The position numbers and the translations under genes were made by a program. The notes below the pieces were generated by a model, which saw nothing but the letters and a program-made list of their open reading frames with translations, did not search any database and was not told the origin of the DNA. A DNA stretch of 64,000 bases, from assembly GCF_002215215.1 (NCBI RefSeq), contig NZ_CP018632.1:3778501-3842500 (forward strand). The letters are read 5' to 3'. The stretch comes from Granulosicoccus antarcticus IMCC3135 (GTDB taxonomy: Bacteria; Pseudomonadota; Gammaproteobacteria; Granulosicoccales; Granulosicoccaceae). Shown one piece after another: positions 54,968-63,278 of the stretch; the first letter of the stretch is position 1; every line of letters starts with the position of its first letter.

Positions 54968-55969
54968 ATGGTCGACACACCGCTCATCACCCGCGACTCG
55001 GTGGCCAGCGCCCGGCAGGCGCTACTCGCGCAGGGGCGCAAAGCGTCCCAGCGCGCCGTGATCAAGCATCTGGGCGGCGGCAGCTTTTCACAGGTGGGGC
55101 CGCTGCTGCGTGAACTGGAGAGCGACGCCGGGGAGGTGCCGGGCAGTGCGCTGACCGAGCCGCTCGCAGCAAGCGTGACCGAGGCGATCGAGACACTGTG
55201 GCGTGCCTTGGGCCTCGAAGCCGATAGGGTGGTCAACGACGCCCGGCAACAGTTCGAGCGGGATCTCAAAGCAGAGCAGGCGGCAAGGGCCCAGGCAGAG
55301 GCGGCGACGGTGCGCACGCAGGAGCATCTGCAGGCGGCACAAACCACACTGATCGGTTTGGAAAAAGCCCTGGCCAGTGAGCAGAGCGCTCGCGAGCAAA
55401 CCACCGCGGCTCTGGAGCAGGAACGCCTGGCGCATGCCCGAACGGACACCCAGCGAGAGGCAGCCCAGGCATTGGCCGCTGAACGTCAGCAGTTACGCGA
55501 TGAAGCACTGGCCGAGCGTGACGGATTGCGGGTCGAACTGGACAGCGTCCGTCGTCAAACCGATGAATTGACCCAGGCACTGCGTCGGGAGATCGGTGAG
55601 CAACGCTCAGCCCATGAAAAACGAGTGGATGCACTCAATGAAGCCGCGACTGCAGCGCGAACGAGCCTGGCTGAACAGCGCAGTCAGCTGGATGCCCTAC
55701 AGCGGGAGAACACCAATCTGACCACCCTCAACAGCGGCCTGTCAGTACGGATCGACAACACACAGTCGTCGCTGGCAAGTACCGAAGCTCAGTTGTCGGT
55801 ACTCAACGCGCAGCGCACGGCCGAACAACGGGAAAGGGAGACGCTTCAGAGCATGATGACGTCGCGACTCGCCGACAAGGACGAGCTGATTGCCAGCCTC
55901 CAACAACAGATTGCCGAACCACCCAACGATCCGGATGCACCCGTTGAGAACGATACCGGTGGCGTCTGA
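54968..55969 (+). CDS. kfrA: KfrA-like DNA-binding coiled-coil protein
   Basis: A 333-aa protein: an N-terminal KfrA_N-type DNA-binding domain (about 1-110, with RKASQRAVIKHLGGGSFSQVGPLLREL) and a very long Ala/Glu/Gln/Arg-rich alpha-helical coiled coil (about 85-320). KfrA proteins are plasmid-associated autoregulators and nucleoid-like partition helpers. GAGG precedes the ATG. The 3' end is repeated in diverged form at 58981-59324. Confidence 0.8.
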   Translation: MVDTPLITRDSVASARQALLAQGRKASQRAVIKHLGGGSFSQVGPLLRELESDAGEVPGSALTEPLAASVTEAIETLWRALGLEADRVVNDARQQFERDLKAEQAARAQAEAATVRTQEHLQAAQTTLIGLEKALASEQSAREQTTAALEQERLAHARTDTQREAAQALAAERQQLRDEALAERDGLRVELDSVRRQTDELTQALRREIGEQRSAHEKRVDALNEAATAARTSLAEQRSQLDALQRENTNLTTLNSGLSVRIDNTQSSLASTEAQLSVLNAQRTAEQRERETLQSMMTSRLADKDELIASLQQQIAEPPNDPDAPVENDTGGV

Positions 55970-56222
55970 TTGGCGGGTTCGCAGGTTGGGTGGTGTCGCT
56001 TTTTCGTAATTGAAAAGTTGCCGAGAGCGGTCACCCCGAGTTATCCACAGTTTGTCGGGATAACTCTGTGTATAAGGGTGGAAAGTGGTTGAGCGCACAC
56101 ACGTTTTTGGATTGGTTAAAAATTAGACATTGCAGGGCGAAGAAGCTGGCCGCCCTGAGGGTTCCGAGCAGTCCGAGTATGTGGACAATCAACGGTTGTT
56201 CGACGATCATGCCGCTGAGGCG
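55624..56222 (+). repeat. about 600-bp duplicated segment, copy 1
   Basis: The kfrA 3' part plus the following spacer matches 58981-59583 in the same orientation, from TGGATGC(A/G)CTCAATGAAG to CATGCCGCTGAGGCG, with many substitutions. The spacer holds the DnaA-box-like sites. Confidence 0.8.
56041..56075. other. inverted DnaA-box pair in the kfrA downstream spacer
   Basis: TTATCCACA at 56041-56049 is the consensus DnaA box, and TGTGTATAA at 56067-56075 is an inverted near-consensus box. GTTATCC/GGATAAC arms lie between. The duplicate has TTATCCACA at 59396-59404 and a degraded second box. Next to kfrA this suggests an origin-like or former plasmid origin site. Confidence 0.55.
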
Positions 56223-56260
56223 TCAACACTCGAGGACATCAACATAGTGACTACCGAACG

Positions 56261-57397
56261 GTGAGCGACAAACTGGACAACGAGGCGCTGACAAAGCGAC
56301 TCGTCAGCATTGTCGAGCAGGCACGTGAGCACGTATCCCGTTCGGTCAACACCGCCATGGTGCATGCGTACTGGCTCATGGGGCGTGAAATCGTTGAGTC
56401 CGACCAGGCTGGCCGGACCCGTGCAGACTATGGCGAGGTGTTGATGCGCGCTGTTGCCAAGAATCTGCAGAGTCAGTTCGGGCGTGGATTCAGTTACTCC
56501 AACGTCAAACGCATGCGTCAGTTTTACTTGACCTACCCGGAAGGCTCGCCAGCGATTGCTGATGGAAAAGGCGCGACGGCGTCGAGCCTTTTGCCTCCCG
56601 TTCAGAAAGGCGCGACACTGTCGCGCCTTTTCACTAGCGAATCAACACGGTTTCCAAGTGCAATGAGCTGGAGCCACTACTGTCTGCTAATGCGTATCGA
56701 TTCGAAGCCGGCGCGCAGCTTCTACGAAATCGAGGCGGTGCAGGGCGCCTGGTCAGTGCGCGAACTGGAGCGCCAGATCGGCTCGATGCTGTATGAACGA
56801 CTGACCAAAAGCCGGGACGAGGCTGCGGTCAAAGCCTTGTCGAGCCAAGGGCTGATTATTGAGAAGCCCGCTGATGCCATCAAGGATCCCATGGTACTGG
56901 AGTTCCTTGGTCTCGAGGAGCGCACGCACTGGCACGAGCGCGACTTGGAACAGGCGATCATCGATCGGCTGGAGACGTTTCTACTCGAGCTCGGCAAGGG
57001 CTTCTGTTTCGTCGGACGACAAAAGCGATTGACGGTCGATGGCGATCATTTTTACGTCGACCTGGTGTTTTACAATCGATTACTTCGTTGTTTCATTTTG
57101 ATCGACTTGAAGCTAGGGAAGCTGACACACCAGGACCTTGGACAAATGCAGATGTATGTCAACTACTTTGATCAATTCGAACGCGAAGAATCAGATGCAC
57201 CGACTGCCGGTATCGTCTTGTGCTCGGACAAGAATGACGCGATGGTGAAAATCACCTTGCCTGAATCCGATCCGGCCGTCCATGCGGCTCGTTACCAGTT
57301 GTATCTACCGACCGAATCTGAACTGAAAAAGGAATTAACCAAAGAGCGTGCCGCTGCTGAGGTCGCATTGCAAACAGCATCAGACGATTCTGCATAA
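56261..57397 (+). CDS. PDDEXK nuclease, YhcG/DUF1016 family
   Basis: A 378-aa protein from GTG 56261. The N-terminal DUF1016_N domain (VNTAMVHAYWLMGREIVESDQ...GRGFSYSNVKRMRQFYLTYP) is followed by a variable insert at about residues 101-130 and the C-terminal nuclease domain with FYVDLVFYNRLLRCFILIDLKLGKL (D...D-x-K) and the GIVLCSDKND region. Such proteins occur in mobile elements and defense-like loci and may be recombination-promoting nucleases. The insert is made of palindromic DNA in frame. Confidence 0.85.
   Translation: MSDKLDNEALTKRLVSIVEQAREHVSRSVNTAMVHAYWLMGREIVESDQAGRTRADYGEVLMRAVAKNLQSQFGRGFSYSNVKRMRQFYLTYPEGSPAIADGKGATASSLLPPVQKGATLSRLFTSESTRFPSAMSWSHYCLLMRIDSKPARSFYEIEAVQGAWSVRELERQIGSMLYERLTKSRDEAAVKALSSQGLIIEKPADAIKDPMVLEFLGLEERTHWHERDLEQAIIDRLETFLLELGKGFCFVGRQKRLTVDGDHFYVDLVFYNRLLRCFILIDLKLGKLTHQDLGQMQMYVNYFDQFEREESDAPTAGIVLCSDKNDAMVKITLPESDPAVHAARYQLYLPTESELKKELTKERAAAEVALQTASDDSA
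56566..56630. repeat. two REP-like palindromes inside the nuclease gene
   Basis: At 56606-56630 AAAGGCGCGACA and its exact inverse flank one base. At 56566-56592 lies an imperfect version (AAAAGGC...GCCTTTT). Both start with AAAGGCGCGAC. They are read through in frame in the DUF1016 gene. Confidence 0.7.
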
Positions 57398-57472
57398 GCC
57401 AGAGAAGAACATGGAAAGAAGCTGTGATGGCGAGCCACGCTATCTGGATCGAGAGTGTTCAAATGCTGGGGG

Positions 57473-58144
57473 TCATGCGGCTAGCGGCAGAGTGGTGATT
57501 TCAAGTTTCTGGAGCTGATCAGTGGTATTTCGGTTTTCGAAATCACCGTTGATCAGAGCCATCCTCACTCGCAGCACGCTCTGGATTCCACTCTCGGTCC
57601 AACGCATTTGTCGTTGCTTGTTCATGCGTTGATTCACCAGACTGTTGACGGCTGACTCGACCAATGACGTCGATACACGTTGTCCTGCGTGGTGTCGACG
57701 ATGATAGTTGGGGATGAGCACTTCGTTGCTACAGACATACGCTTTTAGTTCGAGCAGCATCGCCCATAGCGTTCGATACCCTTGTGGATCCTTCCGGTGC
57801 GGTTTGTTATGAAATCGGAATCGACGGATGGCCGAAGATAGTTTTTGTTGAAATTGTTCGACACTCGAAACTCGACCGTGCCAGAGGCGCCAACGCAGTT
57901 TCTCCAACTCGTCCTGGATAATCATCTTTGCTTCTCGATGGGTGGGCACCCGCGTACTGAGTCCGCGGGCCTTTTGTCGCATGTGCTGTAGCCGCATAGC
58001 GATATGGAACCAGTCCAGGATGGGTGTGATAGGCGCGTCGACGGCACTGCGTGCAAGATTTCTCAAACCCTTCGCACCATCTGTCAGTACCGTCAGATCG
58101 GTGCTCTGATGGTAGCCCGACACATTGAGCTGAGATCGGATCAT
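57473..58144 (-). CDS. ISKra4-like transposase, C-terminal part
   Basis: A 223-aa frame with LTVLTDGAKGLRNL, ILDWFHIAMRLQHM and STSLVESAVNSLVNQRMNKQRQMRW, the second and third acidic-residue regions of ISKra4-type DDE transposases. Its ATG overlaps the stop of the N-terminal frame as ATGA. Either the two parts are made separately or a frameshift has split one gene. Confidence 0.75.
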   Translation of the reverse strand: MIRSQLNVSGYHQSTDLTVLTDGAKGLRNLARSAVDAPITPILDWFHIAMRLQHMRQKARGLSTRVPTHREAKMIIQDELEKLRWRLWHGRVSSVEQFQQKLSSAIRRFRFHNKPHRKDPQGYRTLWAMLLELKAYVCSNEVLIPNYHRRHHAGQRVSTSLVESAVNSLVNQRMNKQRQMRWTESGIQSVLRVRMALINGDFENRNTTDQLQKLEITTLPLAA

Positions 58145-58830
58145 GGTGGTAGCTTGCGTCGAGCCGTAAAATACCGGCGCGTCTCTTGGTGCTCAACGCA
58201 GCCCACGAGCACGCCATGATGGCGAGCGATAGCAGGTGTCGTCGATCGAACGAAACCTGTATCCAAGCCCAGTATCAGCTCTGTGGCTTTTGAACTATTA
58301 CTACTCACACACGATAATGCATCTTTGCGTTCCAATTCCGCTGCAACCTGCGCAGTCCTGTTCCGGATGGTAGTGTGCGTGACTCCCGAATCCGCCGGTA
58401 GCAAGGTGGTCAGCACATTGCTGGCCACTCGAAAAGGCAAATAGGCTGCCAGTTTAGCCCGTATCTCATCAAACTCGGTGGTTGAACGCTCAAGCATTGG
58501 CAAAGCAGCCAAACCGCACAGCGAGCAGGTAAATCGCGGACAGCGCGCAGTGATACGCCCATACAGAGTGTTTATATTCCGAGACCGATAGTCTTTTATC
58601 GTCTGAGGTTTACCACAACCCCGACACGTTGAGCGGTGCTGGGCGTCCCGCTTGAATTGGGAGGTTGCAACGGCTTGTTGGATTGCTGAAAGCAGCCGTT
58701 TGGCGTCGTGGCTGCGGAGTCCAATGTCATCGACAGTGTCGATCGATGAAGGCTGTTCAATGGTCATAACATTCTGACGACGAATGATTTTTCCATCACA
58801 TACTTCTTCCAATTTGAGTACCCAGGTCAT
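58141..58830 (-). CDS. ISKra4-like transposase, N-terminal part
   Basis: A 229-aa frame with a zinc-finger-like CRGCG...CPRFTCSLCG region, a helix-turn-helix stretch (LLPADSGVTHTTIRNRTAQV) and the first Asp region LILGLDTGFVRS. It stops 3 bases into the next frame, where most relatives continue as one protein. Confidence 0.75.
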   Translation of the reverse strand: MTWVLKLEEVCDGKIIRRQNVMTIEQPSSIDTVDDIGLRSHDAKRLLSAIQQAVATSQFKRDAQHRSTCRGCGKPQTIKDYRSRNINTLYGRITARCPRFTCSLCGLAALPMLERSTTEFDEIRAKLAAYLPFRVASNVLTTLLPADSGVTHTTIRNRTAQVAAELERKDALSCVSSNSSKATELILGLDTGFVRSTTPAIARHHGVLVGCVEHQETRRYFTARRKLPP

Positions 58831-58980
58831 AGAGGGATCCCTTTAACGATTGGCCGATCCTCAGTCTACTCCAAAGGACCGGACCCCCAGGAATTGAACA
58901 CTTTCGCCAAGGGTTTTTAACCTGTTGAATTTGTTCGCTTTGCTTAGCGGGACTTTCAGCACGTTTTGCACGCCCTAGCC

Positions 58981-59583
58981 TGGATGCGCTCAATGAAGCT
59001 GCGGCGACGGCACGAACGAGCCTTGCTGAACAGCGCAGTCAGCTTGGCGCTCTGCAGCGTGAGAAAACCAATCTGACCACCCTCAACAGTGGCCTGTCCG
59101 TGCGGATCGACAACACACAGTCGTCGCTGGCGAGTACCGAAGCCCAGTTGCTGACTCTCAACGCGCAGCGCACGGCCGAGCAACGGGAAGGGGAGACGCT
59201 TCAGAGCATGATGACGGCGCGGCTTGCTGATAAGGATGAGCTGATTGCCAGCCTGCAACGACAGATGGCTAAACCACCCAAGGACCCGGAAGGGGCCGCT
59301 GATAAAGACATCGGTGACGCGTGATGGGAGGGTTCGCGGGTTGGGTGGTGTCGCTTTTTCGTGATTGAGAACTTGCAGAAGACGGCCGCCACGAGTTATC
59401 CACAGTTTGCGGGGATAACTCTGTGAGTAACGATATAAAGTAGTTGATCACACACACGTTTTTTGGTTTGGTCAAAAAATGGAAATGGGCTGGAGCGAAG
59501 AAGCTGGTCGCTCTGACAGTTCCGAGCAGTCCGAGCCTGTGGACAATAAACGTTTGTTCGACGATCATGCCGCTGAGGCGACA
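58981..59583 (+). repeat. about 600-bp duplicated segment, copy 2, with kfrA 3' remnant
   Basis: 58981-59324 encodes the KfrA coiled-coil end (starting LDALNEAAATARTSLAEQRSQL) without the DNA-binding domain. The spacer follows with TTATCCACA at 59396. The order kfrA end, spacer, DUF1016 gene is the same as in copy 1, so an old unit was duplicated and then cut by insertion sequences. Confidence 0.8.
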
Positions 59584-59849
59584 ACCGGATCAGCACTATT
59601 GATCAACAAGCCAGGCGCGGTACCGTACGCGCGGTCAATGTTGGCCTGACACTTCGTAATTGGGCGATTGGATTGTACATCGACCACTATGAGCTCAACG
59701 GAGAAGATCGGGCTCAATACGGTGACCAATTGTTTGACAATCTCGCAAACCGTCTTCGCAAACTCCAGGTGAGAAGCTGTGACCGGCGGCAATTGTATCG
59801 ATATCGTGATTTTTTCACCTGCTATCCGGTACAGGGGAGGATCAAATGA
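59577..59849 (+). pseudogene. second DUF1016 N-terminal fragment
   Basis: The frame between stops reads IDQQARRGTVRAVNVGLTLRNWAIGLYIDHYELNGEDRAQYGDQL...RRQLYRYRDFFTCYP, the N-terminal half of a YhcG-like protein of a different subtype from the gene at 56261. There is no start codon and the nuclease half is replaced by a transposase fragment. Confidence 0.72.
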
Positions 59850-60387
59850 CCGAATACACGTCATATATTTGTAATTCGCCATGCACACCGGTTTCGTCAA
59901 TATCGGTACCGACCATGACACCGGCGAATTTGCGGTCGCCTCGATCCGGGGTTGGTGGGAGCAGGAAGGCCGGCATCTCTACCCGAAGGCAGACCGGCTG
60001 CAGATCACCGCCGACGGAGGCGGAAGCAATGGTTGGCGATTGCGCCTTTGGAAACTCGAGCTGCAGCAATTGGCAGATCAAACCGGCTTGAGTGTTTCGG
60101 TTTGCCATTTTCCTCCAGGCACGAGTAAATGGAACAAGATCGAGCATCGGCTATTTTCCTTTATTTCATCGAACTGGCGTGGAGAGCCGTTGTGTGACTA
60201 CGAGACCATTGTTAATCTCATCGCGAACACAAAAACAGCAAAGGGATTGACCGTCACCTGCCGGGTAGATCGATCCAAATACCCCAAGGGGCGCAAGATC
60301 AGCGACGAACAAATGAAAGAGATTAAAATAAAGCGCAACAGATTCCACGGGGAATGGAACTACGTGATTACGCCAAGAGCAGGATAA
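59850..60387 (+). pseudogene. ISAzo13-family transposase C-terminal fragment
   Basis: The frame to 60387 reads FVNIGTDHDTGEFAVASIRGWWEQEG, LQITADGGGSNGWRLRLWKLELQ and HFPPGTSKWNKIEHRLFSFISSNWRG, the catalytic core end of ISAzo13-type transposases. The N-terminal half is missing. In the following spacer a 43-codon tail (AFHTTFLADLPASAMEKRSI..., about 60410-60556) may be another gene end of unknown family. Confidence 0.78.
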
Positions 60388-60669
60388 TATACTTGCTACC
60401 TTTATTTATTTACACTGCCTAACAGCATTCCACACAACCTTCTTGGCTGATCTGCCTGCAAGCGCGATGGAAAAACGCTCAATTGCTGACCCTTCGGATA
60501 TGGTCAACGCGGAAATCTTCAGCAAGCTGGACGAAAACACCTACGGCCTCAACTAGGTCGACTGGTCAAGTATCGATCCTCCCATTTATGAAACGGGCCG
60601 CGAGTAGTGGCCCTTTTTCTTTTGATCCGCTGGACCTGTAACGCCTTGACGTGAAAGAGGCCGATGCGC

Positions 60670-61086
60670 TTACGTGCGCGCCTTTGGAAACTGGGGCAAA
60701 TGGCTTGGAACATGGTGCCATTCAGGCGCAGAACTTGTCCACACGGCGCTGCCAGGTTCAAGTTTTGGGTCCTGATCCCAGACCCCAGATTTCACCGCAT
60801 ATAAACTGGGATAAAATTCAAGTTCTGAATACAAAGGCGTGCCGCAGTTTTCGCAGAAACAACGCGTGACCGATTTTGTACTGTCTGCGTCCTTGGAGTA
60901 GCGTTTGAGCGATCCTTTGACGATATTGAGGTTGGATTTGGGGATCATGACAACCAAAACTGTGCCGCCGCCAGTCGACTTTTGGCAGTCGGTGCAGTGG
61001 CACTGCGTAACAGCGACTGGATCACCGTCAATTTGCAGTCTGACAGAGCCACAAAGGCATCCGGCATTTCCTGTTTCGCTCGCCAT
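60670..61086 (-). CDS. GFA-family (glutathione-dependent formaldehyde-activating-like) protein
   Basis: A 138-aa protein from ATG 61086, chosen because GAGGAG lies 5 bases upstream. Zinc motifs C-x-C (GCLCGSV), CHCTDC and CFCENCG are those of the GFA/CENP-V fold. Many family members have unknown substrates. It is a lone gene between the island and the IclR gene. Confidence 0.85.
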   Translation of the reverse strand: MASETGNAGCLCGSVRLQIDGDPVAVTQCHCTDCQKSTGGGTVLVVMIPKSNLNIVKGSLKRYSKDADSTKSVTRCFCENCGTPLYSELEFYPSLYAVKSGVWDQDPKLEPGSAVWTSSAPEWHHVPSHLPQFPKART

Positions 61087-61255
61087 GGGGCTCCTCATCG
61101 TTGAGTTCATACTATTATATTACTGTGAAAACCCCTTTTTGGTAAACCTAAGGTTGAGCTTATCAGTCCATTGAGTTAGCAAAGCAAAAGACCCAACACC
61201 AGAAACACAGGACTTTTATTTGTATTGTGGCTTATGCGAACTTCACGCCAGCGGC

Positions 61256-62080
61256 CTAAAGCAAATTTAACTTCTGAATACCGGCTTTGATGAGGGCCTC
61301 ACGAGTTTGCATAAGTTTCTCGCCGACTTCACCGTATAGGCTTTCCTCGGATAACCAAAACGCAGGGCCACCAATGTTCATGGACAGAACGCCTTGGCCG
61401 TCATCCAGTTTGAATGCGGTGGCTGCTCCGTTGATATCCGGTTCCCAAAAACCGGCCACGACGCAATAGCCGTTCGTTCGAAGCTCCTCACCGGTTCGTT
61501 CATGAAGCTCAAGAAAACGTGCCTTTTGATCGCCCATCATTTCGGCAAGCTTTGCAACCTTTGCGGCACGGATTTCGTCAGGTTGCGCATGTAGATACGC
61601 ATGCCCCACTGCAGTGGTCGCCATCGGCATACGGCTGCCGGTGCTTTGTCGAAGCATGATGCGGGAAACAGACCTGCGCATTGCGATGTAGACGATGTCG
61701 TCCAGATCGGCCTGACCGATCGCGGTGGTTCCTCTGGTTTCATCGGCCAGTCGCTGCAACGGGCCGTTCGCGATTTCCGCGATGCCGGTGCCTGAGCTGA
61801 AGGCTTGGGCGAGCCCCAAAACGCCAGGACCGAGGCGATAGTTTTCTTTCTCAGACGAATACACCAAATACCCCAGCTCGGCGAGCGTATAAGTGATGCG
61901 GCTAACTGTAGGCTTTGGCAGGCCAGTTCTTGAAGATATCTCCTGATTGCCAAGGCGACTACCGTGTGGAATGAAGGCTTGTAATACCTCAAACCCACGC
62001 GAAAGGGACTTAACAAATTGACGAGAAGACCTCGCGAATTCTGGGTTGTCTTGGGATGTCGTTTTGCGGGGTCTTGCCAT
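61256..62080 (-). CDS. IclR-family regulator
   Basis: A 274-aa regulator: N-terminal winged helix (SRGFEVLQAFIPHGSRLGNQEISSRTGLPKPTVSRITYTLAELGYL) and C-terminal IclR effector domain (MPMATTAVGHAYLHAQ, GYCVVAGFWEPDINGAA). Divergent from the nitronate monooxygenase gene with a palindrome between, so it probably controls that operon. Confidence 0.92.
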   Translation of the reverse strand: MARPRKTTSQDNPEFARSSRQFVKSLSRGFEVLQAFIPHGSRLGNQEISSRTGLPKPTVSRITYTLAELGYLVYSSEKENYRLGPGVLGLAQAFSSGTGIAEIANGPLQRLADETRGTTAIGQADLDDIVYIAMRRSVSRIMLRQSTGSRMPMATTAVGHAYLHAQPDEIRAAKVAKLAEMMGDQKARFLELHERTGEELRTNGYCVVAGFWEPDINGAATAFKLDDGQGVLSMNIGGPAFWLSEESLYGEVGEKLMQTREALIKAGIQKLNLL

Positions 62081-62176
62081 GCTGCCTCTCGATTTATCAT
62101 TCTAACTGTCAGATGTTCGCCGAGTTCTCAAGCGGTTTAGAGTTGGGAAGAATACCGCTTGTGGGCAAATTTAAAA

Positions 62177-62195
62177 TGCAAAATAATATTTTGCA
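62177..62195. promoter_or_regulatory. IclR operator candidate
   Basis: TGCAAAATAATATTTTGCA is a perfect 19-bp AT-rich palindrome midway in the divergent spacer between the IclR gene and the monooxygenase gene, the usual place and shape for an IclR site. Confidence 0.6.
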
Positions 62196-62248
62196 GAGCG
62201 AAATATATGTGTTTTAATAGGAAATATGAGTCGTAACCCGCAATCAAA

Positions 62249-63256
62249 GTGAGTGCTTCCGTGCTGAAGACCCGCCTTACCGAGAAACTTGGCATTGAGA
62301 AGCCGATCCTTTGTGGAGGGCTCATGTGGCTTGGAACGGCGGAATATGTCGCTGGCGTCGTCAATGGCGGCGCGATGGGATACATAACGCCACGCTCTTA
62401 TCCAAACGAGGCCGACTTTGTGGATGCGCTTCGGCGGTGCCGTCGATTGACGGGCGGCCGACCATTCGGGGTAAATCTGTACATCTCGGCGCGACCGGAA
62501 GAAAACGTCCGTCTCACACGTTGGATCGAAATTTTGGCACAAGAGGGCGTTCAGCATGTGGAAACAGCGGGCTATAGCCCTGCGAAATTCCTTCCGTCTT
62601 TGAAGGCTGCAAATAGCATCGTTGTGCACAAAGCAACAAGTGTGCGTCATGCCGTTGCAGCTGCCAAAGCGGGTGTGGATGTTGTCGTTTTGTTGGGCGC
62701 GGAATGTGGTGGACACCCGGGGCAAGCTGATATTTCCTCGATGATTTTGGCCGCACGTGCGTTGGATCAGGTCGATATTCCTGTTGTTGTAGGCGGTGGT
62801 ATTGGCAGCGGGGCGCAATTGGCAGCGGCACTGACGCTTGGCGTGGACGGCGTGTTGATCGGCTCCAGAATGCTGGTCGCCGACGAAATCTGGGCACACG
62901 CAGACTATAAGGATCACATCTTAAAGCTGGACGAAACTTGTTCGACGACAGTTCTGAGCGCGCTGAAAAACACCTATCGCTGTCTAGCCAATGACACTGC
63001 GGCTGAAGTTAGAGCGCTCGAGGCGTCGGGCGTGCGCGATTATGAAACACTTGGACCGCTGGTTGGTGGACAGGGCCAATTGCCGGCTTACAAGACAGGC
63101 GATCGGACCAAGGGCATTTTGTCTTTGGGTCCGGCAGCCTCTTGGTGTGACCGTCGCGAACCGGCGGCAGCAATTCTGACACGCTTGGCTGATGATGCTG
63201 AAAAGGCGTTGGCGGCTGCGTCTGCGCGCTTTGTTCAGCACGCCGTGCCCGCATGA
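62249..63256 (+). CDS. nitronate monooxygenase family flavoprotein
   Basis: A 335-aa FMN-dependent TIM-barrel protein of the NMO/2-nitropropane dioxygenase family. Visible signatures: KPILCGGLMWLGTAEYVAGVVNGGAMG at the start, LLGAECGGHPG in place of the usual GxEAGGH, and VVVGGGIGSGAQLAAALTLGVDGVLIGSR, the FMN phosphate site. The catalytic His of classical nitronate enzymes is at GGHPG. Start GTG 62249. It precedes an acyl-CoA dehydrogenase by 22 bp, so a role in acid or CoA-ester breakdown is possible. Confidence 0.85.
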   Translation: MSASVLKTRLTEKLGIEKPILCGGLMWLGTAEYVAGVVNGGAMGYITPRSYPNEADFVDALRRCRRLTGGRPFGVNLYISARPEENVRLTRWIEILAQEGVQHVETAGYSPAKFLPSLKAANSIVVHKATSVRHAVAAAKAGVDVVVLLGAECGGHPGQADISSMILAARALDQVDIPVVVGGGIGSGAQLAAALTLGVDGVLIGSRMLVADEIWAHADYKDHILKLDETCSTTVLSALKNTYRCLANDTAAEVRALEASGVRDYETLGPLVGGQGQLPAYKTGDRTKGILSLGPAASWCDRREPAAAILTRLADDAEKALAAASARFVQHAVPA

Positions 63257-63278
63257 AAATTTAGAGGATAAAGTGACT

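Larger units (their letters stand above)
57453..58904. mobile_element. ISKra4-family-like insertion sequence
   Basis: About 1.45 kb bounded by imperfect inverted repeats: AGTGTTCAAATGCTGGGGGTC at the left and, inverted, AGTGTTCAATTCCTGGGGGTC at the right. It carries one transposase in two frames on the minus strand. Target-site duplications were not evident. Confidence 0.78.

Noticed and set aside
59565-59921. 118-codon minus frame
   Set aside because: Antisense to the DUF1016 fragment, which shows clear family similarity on the plus strand.
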